A DNA stretch of 20,259 nucleotides from Euprymna scolopes (GCA_024364805.1 CM044521.1:45098446-45118704), one strand, 5' to 3'; numbered from the stretch's first letter, positions 8,440 to 16,524 are shown. Numbers and translations: made by a program. The notes: generated by a model from the sequence alone, not told the origin.

Positions 8440-9150
8440 GGTAAGCGAACCCACGCACACTACAAAACACCACATCGAGACCACAGGTGCTCCTGTTTTC
8501 TCACGCCCTCGCCGCCTCCCTGCTGATAAACTTAAGACAGAATTTAGCCATATATTGCAACTAGGAATAATACACCCTTCGTCCAGTCCATGGGCTTCCC
8601 CTTTGCATATGGTCCCGAAACGAGACGGAGATTAGTGTCCGACTGGGGACTACCGACGACTTAATGCCGTGACGGTACCTGATCGTTACCCAATCCCACA
8701 TATACAAGACTTTGCTTCCTCTCTACATGGTTGTAAGACCTTCTCCAAACTAGACCTAGTTAAGGCTTACCATCAGATTCGGAGCGTTTGAATTCTTAAC
8801 TATGCCCTTTGGTTCATGGATGAAGTAGTGCGTGACTTGGACTTCGTCTATAACTATATAGACGACATTCTCGTGGCAAGTGCCTCACCTGAGGAACATG
8901 TCATTCACATCTGCCTACTATTCAAACAGTTTCAGCGATACCAGGTCAGGATTAACCCTGGTAAATGTATTTTCGGTGTGTCGTCACTAGTTTTCCTGGG
9001 TCACATTTTCAGCCCAGACGGTATATCTCCGTTACCGGAAAAGGTGAAGGATCTACAAGACCTTCAACCACCCACTTCACTTTGCCAACTAAGATACTTC
9101 CTCGGTCTGTTAAACTATTACAGACGCTTTATTCCAAACTGCGCGGATCT
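8440..9150 (+). mobile_element. gypsy fossil part: reverse transcriptase
   Basis: The N-terminal fingers are recognised by HHIETTGAPVFSRPRRLP and GIIHPSSSPWASPLHMVPK. The catalytic palm is recognised by YNYIDDILVAS, with the YIDD metal-binding box. CIFGVSSLVFLGHIFSPDGI and LRYFLGLLNYYRRFIPN mark the thumb and connection. The order and wording match Ty3/gypsy polymerases. It is part of a broken copy; limits are rounded. Confidence 0.85.
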
Positions 9151-9279
9151 CCTAGCTCCTCTTTCTGACCTGAAAAAGGAAAATGAGCAAATCTCACTTA
9201 ATGAGATCCAACTTAAGGCTTTTAATGAAGTGAAAACAAAACTGACGACAATATCTCTACTTGCACATCCGGTACCCGA

Positions 9280-9660
9280 TACCCAGTTTTCTCTGGTCGT
9301 TGACGCATCAGGCACAGCTGTAGGTGCAGTGTTGCAACAGCAGCACCAACAACAGTTACAACCTCTCACATACTTTTCAAGACCGCTGAAACTGGCAGAA
9401 CAATGTTACAGCACGTTTGGCCGTGAACTCCTAGCAATGTACCTCGCAGTGAAACATTTCCAACATTCACTCGAGGGTCGTCAATTTGTGATCTACACTG
9501 ATCACCGTCCGCTGACATATGCACTGCGTTCTAAGCCGGACAAATATTCTCCCCGTGAAACGAGCCACTTGGATTTTGTTTCGCAATTCACCAGCGATAT
9601 CCGACATATCTCAGGTGAGCAGAATGCTGCGGCAGACGCTTTGTCCCGCCTTCCCATTAA
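9280..9660 (+). mobile_element. gypsy fossil part: RNase H
   Basis: LVVDASGTAVGAVLQQ, YSTFGRELLAMYLAVKHF, FVIYTDHRPLTYAL and HISGEQNAAADALSRLP are the four conserved blocks of the gypsy RNase H domain, in order. Each carries the expected acidic or histidine positions. The domain removes the RNA strand during cDNA synthesis in live elements. Confidence 0.85.
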
Positions 9661-9829
9661 TTCTCTGTCCTCACCATCGGATATCGACTTGCAGCAGATG
9701 GCCTTAGACCAGTCAAGTCTGGACACGTTGGATCCGTCGTCACCTGAATTTGCAACTTGCAAATTCGCATACCTGTCCATGCCTACCTCGGACATGCAGA
9801 TCATTTGTGACACTTCAACGGATTCACCT

Positions 9830-10425
9830 CGACCATTTGTTCCAAAGACTCATCGTAGAGCTGTTTTTGACACCCTACACAATTTGGCACACCCCGGATG
9901 CAGAGCCACAGTGAACCTGATTACAGCTGATATCACTGCCTGAACACGTTCCTGTGTATCCTGCCAAAAGTCAAAGATGCACAAGCATATCCGTGCACCC
10001 CTTGGAACATTCACCACCCCAGACGTTCGATTTAGCCATGTGCACATCGACCTGGTTGGACCTTGGCCGGTCAGTCAGGGATTTACTTATCTCCTGACCT
10101 GTATAGACCGTTTCACACGGTGGCCTGAAGCGATTCCCCTCACAGACATTTCGGCTGAGTCTGTAGTGCGAGCCCTTATAGCAGGCTGGATATCGCGTTA
10201 TGGAGTTCCCACCACCATCACCACTGATCGTGTTGTACAGTTTGAATCCCACCTCTTCCAGGAACTCTCCAGGATTCTAGGGATCCAACGTATTCACACT
10301 ACAAGCTATCACCCTGCTTTTAACGGGATGATTGAACGCTTCTATCGCCAATTGAAAGCAGCATTACGTGCTTACCCTGACCAACAGCGATGGAGCGAAT
10401 ATGTACCAGTCATCCTTCTTGGCTG
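9830..10425 (+). mobile_element. gypsy fossil part: integrase, left segment
   Basis: A zinc-binding region (HNLAHPGCRATVNLI) is followed by the catalytic core: HIDLVGPWPVSQGFTYLLTC, IDRFTRWPEAIPL, GVPTTITTDR and the YHPAFNGMIERF block with its acidic residue. Integrase inserts the cDNA into the host genome. The segment runs straight into the parvovirus-derived insert at 10426. Its last 149 bp recur on the other side of the insert. Confidence 0.85.
10277..10425 (+). repeat. 149-bp flanking direct repeat, left copy
   Basis: The repeat starts CTAGGGATCCAACGTATTCA and ends CCTTCTTGGCTG. It is gypsy integrase sequence and matches 12073-12221 at 144 of 149 positions by manual comparison. Confidence 0.9.
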
Positions 10426-10505
10426 GTACGGGGCCATGGTGCTATGCGCACCCCTATGCCATGTCATATCATAGGGGTGCGCTTAGCACCATGGCCCCGT
10501 ACCAG
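10423..10505. repeat. terminal hairpin of the parvovirus-derived insert
   Basis: The left arm 10423-10458 and the right arm 10470-10505 are 36-bp reverse complements with a single mismatch, separated by an 11-bp loop. The arms contain CGGGGCCATGGTGCTA and GCGCACCCCTATG and are far richer in G and C than the surroundings. It sits exactly at one end of the insert. Parvovirus genomes end in self-folding hairpin telomeres that prime replication, so this fits a captured genome end. A plain transposon TIR is unlikely because both arms lie at the same end. Confidence 0.85.
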
Positions 10506-10705
10506 GCAAAAGAGCGGTGCATATATATGGCTATGGCATGCTTATTTAATTTATATATAATAAGACATTATATATGGCATATATATTTAGTTATATAATT
10601 GAGGTAAGGCATTGGATGTGGCAAGCATATACTGTTTATATTTAGATCAAGGACATTTACATGAAATAAACAACTTTTAGATCTATACGATATGGTTGAG
10701 GCTGT

Positions 10706-11925
10706 CTATATATGATTACAAGATATGGCGAATGATTTAATGAATTTCCACTGTTGATATGGTAATCTACGATAAGTAACACATTGTGCTAAACGACCCT
10801 CTGCACGTGTCGACGGAATATTTTTAGTAAAATTCTTATTAGGTAAAACACTAGCTGTAAAACCTCTCTGTTGAAATAACCCATACTTTGAATCTACATA
10901 TGCAGCCATCCAAGGACGAGTATTAAAAGTAGTATTAGTGACCGTTGTATTTTGAACCAGTCCTAACTCATCAGTAATAGGTACTATATTAGTTATTTGG
11001 AAACCACAACTTTTAACGCAAAAGATTTAGCCACACTTAGATAAGTTTCTAATTCTACATTAGTCATACTTGCATTTAAGTAGTTATATGGTATATCAAC
11101 CATTCTCAATCTCATATCTAAATGTATCTTATTATCTATTCTTTTAGCAGTCAATACATCAAAACCACCATGTTCATGATCTATGTAATGTATAAACGAC
11201 CTACTGAAACATTTATGAATTATAGGATTAGCATCACCTAACTTGACTGGTTGATCACCGTCTTCCACCATAGCAGCACCTCCAGGTGAAGGACCAACAT
11301 GTGGGTCTCCTATTTCTGAATCACCTGGATCAGATGAATCAGTACGTAAATATTTTTCTACACCTACAGATTCAGATTCTTCCCGTAAACGTTTACCACT
11401 ACGTAATATTCGATCAGAATATGTTCCCGTAATAGAATCAAACAAAACTTTACCTTTAAAAATAGTACCAATAGCAATACTACTAGGAGTATCTATGTTA
11501 TATAAACAATCTAAGAATTTAAAGTCTGCTTCTATAGTACTAATATCTGTGTCGTAATCTAAATCATGAGTTCTACAACATGCATCAACGTCATTTTAAA
11601 GGTTCAACATTAAAATCATTAGTAAACGGACCACAATATCTAGTACCTGGAAAATGCATCACCTACCGCCAATTCATTGAGTAGTTGAGCATCACGATGT
11701 TTCAGATCCTCATATCGAGCGCATTCTAGACGATCCAATGTTGTTTCGTTGCACAATAGCTCATCATCAGAATTATCCTCAATTTCTGTATCAGCCAGAG
11801 ATGGTGGAGGATTTGGAGTTACCGGATTAGGAATTTCCTCTGTAATTGTTTGAGAACTGTCCATAGTATATAATTGTGTTATACCAAAGAAATAACGGGT
11901 CGCTGCGCTCGTATTTTTGCACACT
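10706..11925 (-). pseudogene. parvovirus VP (capsid) gene relic
   Basis: Reading on the minus strand, an acidic, Pro-rich N-terminal part (PNPVTPNPPPSLADTE) is followed by the phospholipase A2 region. A Gly/Pro/acidic linker (DPGDSEIGDPHVGPSPGG) comes next, and then capsid-core-like blocks such as HYIDHEHGGFDVLTAKRI and LDMRLRMVDIPYNYLNASMT. A later block contains the parvoviral-looking TRPWMAAYVDSK. The order (PLA2-bearing unique region, glycine-rich linker, jelly-roll core) is that of a parvovirus VP1. In a virus, VP1 forms the shell and its N-terminus breaches endosomal membranes. Here it is a broken relic. Confidence 0.8.
11520..11660 (-). pseudogene. VP1 unique-region phospholipase A2 signature
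   Basis: A calcium-loop-like GTRYCGPF (about 11626-11648) and the catalytic-helix motif ACCRTHDLDYD (about 11550-11585) both lie on the minus strand. His-Asp followed by xxY is the hallmark of parvoviral PLA2 and of few other proteins. Parvoviruses use this activity to escape endosomes. This motif is the strongest single piece of evidence for family assignment. Confidence 0.85.
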
Positions 11926-12072
11926 GGTAACTGGAACTGGACGACTGCTCACTTGTAATCCAATTGTCGTTCTGCCGACGTGCTACCAAATTGTCTTCTT
12001 TTATAATAATATTATCTGTAAATCATTGCATAAATCATTATTGCATCATCCACATTAAATCATTCACCATAT
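11926..12072. promoter_or_regulatory. upstream flank of the VP relic
   Basis: The stretch is AT-rich, with TATTATTATAAAAGAAG on the minus strand near 12000-12015 that could have been a TATA-like promoter for the capsid gene. It abuts the right copy of the duplicated integrase segment without a hairpin, so this end was not a genome terminus. This is inferred from position only. Confidence 0.3.
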
Positions 12073-12221
12073 CTAGGGATCCAACGTATTCACACTACAA
12101 GCTATCACCCTACTTCTAACGGGATGATTGAACGCTTCCATCGCCAATTGAAAGCAGCATTACGTGCTTACCATGACCAACAGCGATGGAGCGAATATGT
12201 ACCGGTCATCCTTCTTGGCTG
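12073..12221 (+). repeat. 149-bp flanking direct repeat, right copy
   Basis: This is the second copy of the integrase segment seen at 10277-10425, with five single-base differences. It continues without a break into downstream gypsy sequence. Confidence 0.9.
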
Positions 12222-12760
12222 TCGTGCTGCTATCAAAGAGGACCTGGGATACTCTTCAGCCGAACTTGTATATGGAGTACCTCTATCGTTGTCAGGCCAA
12301 ATGTTGAGCCCGGTAGAGTTAACAACAAACGATATGTCAACAGACTGCAAGCTTATTTTAGTAAGCTCCCACCGATGCACACTAGGGAACAGACCATTAG
12401 ATCTTCGGTCTCAAAGGACATTTCGTCTTGAACTCATGTTTTTCTTTGAGAGGACGCCATGAAAGCCCCCCCCCTAACTTCACCATATACTGGCCCCCTA
12501 TCGCGTGCTTTCACATACCGATAAACTTCTTACTTTAGATATCAGTGGTAGAAGAGAAACTGTTTTTATTGATAGAATAAAAAAAGCCTTTCTTGACACA
12601 CGAGCCACACATTCCCCGTACTTTCACACAGCATCAAATATGTGTACACCTGAAGTTAATGCTCCAAATGAAGACGATCATGTCACCACTACACGTAGTG
12701 GTCGATGGGTACATTGGCCGAAGAGACTGTGTAAAACTTGGTATTTCTGCTAAGAAAATA
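12222..12760 (+). mobile_element. gypsy fossil part: integrase tail and polyprotein C-terminus
   Basis: CRAAIKEDLGYSSAELVYG and PLSLSGQML are the usual gypsy text that follows the integrase core. RRETVFIDRIKKAFLDT and TTRSGRWVHWPKR resemble the ends of many invertebrate gypsy pol proteins. The segment continues the left integrase piece beyond the insert, which shows that the insert entered an existing gypsy copy. It is broken; limits are rounded. Confidence 0.8.
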
Positions 12761-12970
12761 TTTTTCCTTGTTTTTCCTTCTTTCAAAAAAAAAAAAAAAG
12801 TTGCAAATATTCCCCAACTTTTCACACAAAAGTAAGAACATTTTTTTTTCTTTCTCGTAAAAATAAATACAATAAAATGATATTTTTATTTTTCGCCATT
12901 TGTTATGCTACTTTCTTCTCTGTCGGCTTTCTGCCTAAGCAGGGGGTTATGTAGCAGAAACAAATGAAAC
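12761..12970 (+). mobile_element. gypsy 3' untranslated region and possible polypurine tract
   Basis: An AT-rich tail with an A-run at 12785-12799 is followed by AAGCAGGGGGTTATGTAG near 12936-12953. The purine-rich run fits a plus-strand primer site, after which a 3' LTR would start. No LTR could be recognised beyond it. Confidence 0.35.
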
Positions 12971-12982
12971 TTTTTTCTTCCT

Positions 12983-13035
12983 CAAATCAATGCCTTGTTG
13001 CTATCAATCCAACTTTTGTTGTCTTGTTTTTATGA
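12983..13035. repeat. solo copy of a repeat end also found at 15343-15376 and 15532-15565
   Basis: CTTGTTGCTATCAATCCAAC followed by TTTTGTTGTCTTG is identical to 15532-15565. With its TTTTTATGAA extension, its reverse complement also matches the left end at 15343. It is therefore one terminus of the element described there. Confidence 0.6.
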
Positions 13036-13135
13036 AGTTGTTGCGTTCGTCATTTCAGAAGCTTGTAATAAATTATTTATTTTATTAGGTTGTGCCCTAA
13101 AAGCATTTCAAAACCCTAAATACTTATGTTTGTAA

Positions 13136-13204
13136 TTTTGTGATATAAAGTAGGGGATCACTTTTCTGTATTAATTTAATGTAAAATGATCACCCACTTT
13201 ACAA
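13136..13204 (+). repeat. short palindromic repeat (GGGGATCACTTTT...AAATGATCACCC)
   Basis: A GGGGATCACTTTT / AAAATGATCACCC inverted pair surrounds an AT-rich core. The same sequence occurs inverted at 14798-14856, in part at 14724-14757 and at 18275-18352. It appears to be an internal or terminal palindrome of the MITE family at 14611. Confidence 0.6.
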
Positions 13205-13219
13205 CCAGTCAATCTCAAA

Positions 13220-13332
13220 GCCATTCAAGTCATTTTCCAGATCTTTCAAGTTGTTTTTGAAGGATTCTAGTTATTTTTTAAGCATTCAAATCATTCTTAA
13301 GGTCATTAAAATCATTCTAAGTCATATCCACA
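13220..13332. repeat. degenerate short tandem repeat (TTCAAGTCATTTT-like), left part
   Basis: Variants of ATTCAAGTCATTTT recur every 17-25 bp, and similar text (TTTAAGTCATTTCAG, TCGGTCATTTTAG) resumes at 14318 after the two LINE copies. This suggests the LINEs inserted into the array. Confidence 0.45.
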
Positions 13333-14130
13333 TCTGGCATCAATTGAAATGAATGACTCTCGTCTTCAGGAGGCCTCAAGTTTTGACAAGCTTCTGGGCT
13401 TGACCATTACTCCTGATCTTAAATGGAACACGTACATAAAATCTGTTGCCAAGGCCGCTGGAAAAATGGTGGGATCTTTCTATCGATCCGGTAGATATCT
13501 CACTGCTGATGCAATTCTCTATCTATATAAGAGCCAGGTACGTCCAAGGATGGAATACTGTTGCCACATCTGGGCAGGAGCTGCTAGAAAGGACTTGTCC
13601 TGGCTTGATAGAGTTCAAAATAGACTTCGTAGCCTCGTAGGAGATGTCCTTTTCTCTTCCTTGCAACCTCTATCTCACAGAAGAGATGTTGCGAGTTTGT
13701 CTCTGATGTATCGTTATTTTCATGGAAAGTGTTCGACTGAGCTTCAATCTGTGGTCCCCCCTCGCAAAACTTTCACAAGAAACACTCGTCTAGCTGTAAA
13801 CACTATCAATAATTCCCCCCACTCTTTATCTGTGCCTAAACCTAAACGTAGATTCCATGAACAAAGCTTTTTTATTAGAACTGCACGCCTGTGGAATTGT
13901 CTTCCGTTTTCCTGCTTTCCGGCTGACTACAATATGGTTGTCTTCAAGTCTAACGTAAATAAGTTCTTGATGAGCCGTTCCATATAAGTTATCAAATTTA
14001 ACAAATTTTCATTACTAATGATTATTATATTGTCCAATTTCTACTGTACACTCTTTAACCCTTATCCTTGAGTGGCCTCTTGGCCTTGATAATGAGATGA
14101 TACCTATGAAAAAAAAAAAAAAAAAAAAAA
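13333..14130 (+). mobile_element. LINE 3' end, Jockey-like (family B), with poly-A tail
   Basis: An open stretch 13349-13987 (212 residues) holds the conserved C-terminal part of a Jockey-type LINE polymerase: LLGLTITPDLKWNTYIKSVA, ILYLYKSQVRPRMEYCCHIW, LDRVQNRL, LQPLSHRRDVASLSLMYRYF, SFFIRTARLWNCLPFSCFP and VVFKSNVNKFL. It ends at TAA near 13987. The 3' UTR carries TAACCCTTATCC and GTGGCCTC...GGCCTTGATAA and finishes in an A-run at 14108-14130. It is 5'-truncated with no palm or endonuclease domain, and the remaining frame is undamaged, so this is one of the younger insertions here. Confidence 0.9.
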
Positions 14131-14308
14131 TGTCCAATGTGAACAAGTTCTAATTGAATCGTCCCCCTAAGTAATCCAAGTTGCAAAATTCACTGTTTAC
14201 TATGCTAAAATCACAATGACTAATGTATACCTATTAACCCTTATCCTCGAGTGGCCTCTGGGCCTTGATAAGTGGTGACACCCTTGTAAAAAAAAAAAAA
14301 AAAAAAAA
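14131..14308 (+). mobile_element. second LINE family B 3' end in tandem, heavily 5'-truncated
   Basis: Directly after the first poly-A tail the sequence reads TCCAATGTGAACAAGTTC, the last coding part of the same LINE (SNVNKF). The diverged family B 3' UTR follows (TAACCCTTATCCTCGAGTGG, GGGCCTTGATAAG) and a second A-run at 14287-14308. The two 3' UTRs differ at many positions, so this is a separate insertion and not a recent duplication. Confidence 0.85.
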
Positions 14309-14610
14309 TTTACTTTTTATTTATTTAAGTCATTTCAGCTAATTTTTCGGTCATTTTAGTTTATCTTTAAGAATTTCATGTCAGTCTTACATTCACGCAT
14401 TCATTCATTACACGAGAGCACACGACTAATGGCTATCGGCCTTGTTAAAGGTAGCAAAGACAAAAATATGGGATTCCTTTAAAAACTATCCAGACGGAAG
14501 GTGTATTTTACCAGACAAGCATACAATGAATGGAATGTTCATTTTATTACAAAAGATGGGCTTTTAATGGAACCCTGTATCCTGCGCTAATTCTCCTAAA
14601 ATTAAATATG
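14309..14610. other. non-coding stretch
   Basis: The first 80 bp resemble the degenerate TTTAAGTCATTT array seen before the LINEs. The rest looks unique and no gene is seen. Confidence 0.45.
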
Positions 14611-14929
14611 AGATTCTACTGTTTTTAGGCGATTACATGTAAACAGTCTGGAAAAAGGTTGGTAGTAAGAAGAAATAAAACAAAGAAAAACATATTTTAG
14701 ACTTTAGCATGGGAGATCATTTTTGCATATAAATTTAACTTAAATTAAATGTAGAGTTTTTAAGAATAGTTCCTAAGAATGCTATCCGGCCCGGAAGTGG
14801 GTAATCATTTCATGTTAAATTTATATACAAAAGTGATCCCCCGCTATAAAGCCTAAATATTGTTTTTTTTCTATGCACCTCTTACTTTTTCAAGCTGTTT
14901 ACATGTAATCTTTTTTTAAAAAAAGTAGA

Positions 14930-14933
<4 letters not shown>
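14611..14933. mobile_element. foldback MITE, about 323 bp
   Basis: The element starts AGATTCTACTGTTTTT...GATTACATGTAAACAG and ends with the inverse, CTGTTTACATGTAATC...AGTAGAATCT. Further in, TAGCATGGGAGATCATTTTT with CATATAAATTTAAC (about 14706-14745) pairs with 14798-14856. The arms together cover most of the element. No coding capacity is present. Copies or parts recur at 13136-13204 and at 17715-17781 plus 18270-18352. Confidence 0.75.

Positions 14934-14935
<2 letters not shown>

Positions 14936-14970
<35 letters not shown>
14936..14970. repeat. (TA)n microsatellite
   Basis: About 17 TA units directly follow the MITE. Confidence 0.9.
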
Positions 14971-14973
<3 letters not shown>

Positions 14974-15094
14974 CCCTCCCACTCCAAGTTAGTGATTTAA
15001 TATTTTATATTTTTTTTTTATAAATAAAAAAATGTTTCACTATTTTTCATTTAAGAACTAGATGCTTTGAATAACAGATAAAAACTTCATTTCT

Positions 15095-15168
15095 CTCGCC
15101 TGATGAGGAACGGTTAGTTTTTTAATAAACAAATTGCTCCGAAACATTAACATGTTCAGTGTAGCGAG
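15095..15168 (+). ncRNA. hammerhead ribozyme candidate (type I)
   Basis: All core boxes are present in order. Stem I strand CTCGC (15095-15099) is followed by CTGATGA (15100-15106). Stem II is 15107-15115 with 15132-15140, eight pairs including two G-U and one A-C mismatch. GAAA (15141-15144) follows. Stem III is ACATT (15144-15148) with AGTGT (15158-15162). The GTA cleavage triplet ends at 15163, and the closing stem I strand GCGAG is 15164-15168, five Watson-Crick pairs. Hammerheads self-cleave RNA after the NUH triplet. In animals they are known in Penelope-like elements and retrozymes. No such element is recognisable around it, so the host element is unknown. A chance match to this many constraints is possible but unlikely. 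Confidence 0.6.
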
Positions 15169-15288
15169 TATCTAATATTTGTCTATATAAATAAAAATAA
15201 TATATTTGGCTCTTTTTTTTTATTGAGCACTCTTAATAACCTTGTTTTATTAATTCATGGGTTTTATCTCCTGAATATGTTTAGCCTG

Positions 15289-15293
<5 letters not shown>

Positions 15294-15342
<49 letters not shown>
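15294..15342. repeat. (TA)n microsatellite
   Basis: About 24 TA units directly precede the inverted-repeat element. Confidence 0.9.
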
Positions 15343-15345
<3 letters not shown>

Positions 15346-15565
15346 TAAAAACAAAAGTTGGGTTAATAGCAACAAGTAGTGTATTTTCATTGTTCGTTAC
15401 AAATGTTTTGCGACCATTCGGACAATTCCAAACCTTATATCGTTTAAAAATATTCACAAGAACGGCCTCTCATCAGATGTATAGTAAAAACTCTTTTTTT
15501 AATGAACAATATAGAATCCATTTCCCTTGCACTTGTTGCTATCAATCCAACTTTTGTTGTCTTGA
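15343..15565. mobile_element. short element with 27-bp terminal inverted repeats
   Basis: ACAAAAGTTGGGTTAATAGC then AACAAGT at the left pairs with ACTTGTTGCTATCAATCC then AACTTTTGT at the right, with two mismatches. The 220-bp span has no coding capacity. It contains, on the minus strand, a decayed hammerhead-like core (15399-15476). A solo end occurs at 12983-13035. It may be a MITE or a piece of a ribozyme-bearing retroelement. Confidence 0.55.
15399..15476 (-). ncRNA. decayed hammerhead-like sequence
   Basis: The minus strand reads CTGATGAG (15476-15469). A perfect 8-pair stem II follows, GGCCGTTC (15467-15460) with GAATGGTC (15419-15412), counting G-U pairs. Then GCAAAAC stands where GAAAC is expected, followed by a 3-pair stem III (ACA/TGT) and GTA. 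A stem I cannot be formed. The layout parallels the better candidate at 15095 on the other strand, so this is probably a worn member of the same class. Confidence 0.35.
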
Positions 15566-16078
15566 TTGATGTAATCCTTAATTATAAAAACTGGTAATTT
15601 TGAAGCTTACAAATTAAGTCATCTTATACTGACTTGAAATTTATTGGTATGTGAACGATTACTGAATTCTCAATTATATAAACATAATAAAATTCCGAAT
15701 ATTATGACTAAGATATATATATATATATATATATATTTATTGATATTTTTTTTTTTTTTTTGTATAAGTTGCAAGACTTCAATTTTATCAAAAATATATA
15801 TAGTTCATTTATTGGTAAAATTTGTAACTTTTGCTTCTATGTTGTTAATGGGAAGATAAAAGTTTTGATACTATTCTGTGGTCTTCATTGGAATTTCATT
15901 TCCACCCTCAAATTCTGTTATTTTCAGTTTAGGAAACAAGAAGACCAGCTACCACACATCGCATTAGAGTTAAACATTCAACTTGGATAATGGGTTGGAT
16001 GAAAGGTTCTTGCATTTACATCCTTCTGAATTTAAAACTCTTCTGTACAAAAATGAACCGAAAAATCGTAATGCAAGC
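15566..16078. other. AT-rich non-coding stretch
   Basis: A (TA)n run lies near 15714-15735 and poly-T near 15747-15762. No gene or element is recognised. Confidence 0.5.
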
Positions 16079-16524
16079 TTTTTTACTTGGAAGGTCACCA
16101 TTTATCAAGGCTCAGAGGCCACTTAAGGATAAGGGTTAAGTGTTAGGTATGTGGTGAGCTAAGGTCAGTCATGGTGGAACTTAAGTAGGGTTAGATTGTC
16201 TAAATGGATGATTCAATAGGAATTTATTCACATTAGACTTGAAAATGATAAAGTTATAGTCAGCTGGGAAGCAGACAAACGGTATTGTGTTCTAAAAACA
16301 GAGAGCTCTAGGAAAGAAACTCTGCTCATGAAATTTTGGGGTTAGTTTTGGACACGGATAGAGAGTGAGTATATTTGTTGCCAGCTGTTTTAGCTAGGCG
16401 AGTATTTGTTGTGATCATTTTATGGGGATGGGACATAGATTGGAGCTCAGTCGAGCACCTACCATAAAAGTACTGATAGAGCAGAGACAGACTTGCAACA
16501 GTGTCTCTGTCCAAGTTTTGTTAA
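16079..16524 (-). mobile_element. LINE family B 3' end, minus strand, decayed
   Basis: On the minus strand, VASLSLLYQYFYGRCSTELQ is encoded near 16510-16450, followed by a degraded reading frame and then PADYN and FKSNVNKFLL near 16260-16220 in another frame. The 3' UTR has TAACCCTTATCC, GTGGCCTC and GAGCCTTGATAAATGGTGAC, and there is a short A-tail (GTAAAAAA) at 16084-16079. It is 5'-truncated with at least one frameshift and is older than the copy at 13333. Confidence 0.8.

Larger units (their letters stand above)
10426..12072 (-). mobile_element. endogenous parvovirus (densovirus-like) segment, fossil
   Basis: The 1647-bp insert inside the gypsy integrase region has no similarity to the host element. 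Its minus strand encodes capsid-type sequence including the VP1 phospholipase A2 signature. One end is a hairpin and the other (about 11930-12072) is AT-rich non-coding DNA that would lie upstream of the capsid gene. No replication gene (NS1 helicase) is seen, so only the capsid half of a genome is present. Parvoviridae is well supported; the subfamily (Densovirinae or relatives) is inferred from the invertebrate host and is not resolved. The copy is broken, with about a handful of breaks. The flanking copies differ at 5 of 149 sites. If the duplication arose at insertion and the neutral rate is a few changes per billion sites per year (an assumption), that suggests several million years. Confidence 0.85.
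6602..12950 (+). mobile_element. Ty3/gypsy LTR retrotransposon fossil, interrupted by a parvovirus-derived insert
   Basis: Pieces of a gypsy polyprotein lie in the canonical order on the plus strand: gag tail with a zinc-finger-like motif, aspartic protease (DTGA), reverse transcriptase (YIDD), RNase H, zinc-binding and catalytic integrase, and a C-terminal tail. Integrase after RNase H is diagnostic of Ty3/gypsy. The right end is suggested by a purine-rich AGCAGGGGGT at about 12937-12946 followed by TATGTAG. The left end is a guess (see the LTR candidate). No matching LTR pair can be shown, so the right LTR is probably lost or cut short. The copy is clearly broken, with several breaks plus the 1647-bp insert, and is a fossil. 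The boundaries given are approximate. Confidence 0.85.

Noticed and set aside
9118-10252. Minus-strand open frames across the gypsy polymerase and integrase
   Set aside because: They are shadows of the conserved plus-strand protein domains.
10426-12072. Ordinary DNA transposon or Polinton as the identity of the insert
   Set aside because: The hairpin has both arms at one end, there is no transposase or Polinton-type gene, and the PLA2 motif points to a parvovirus.
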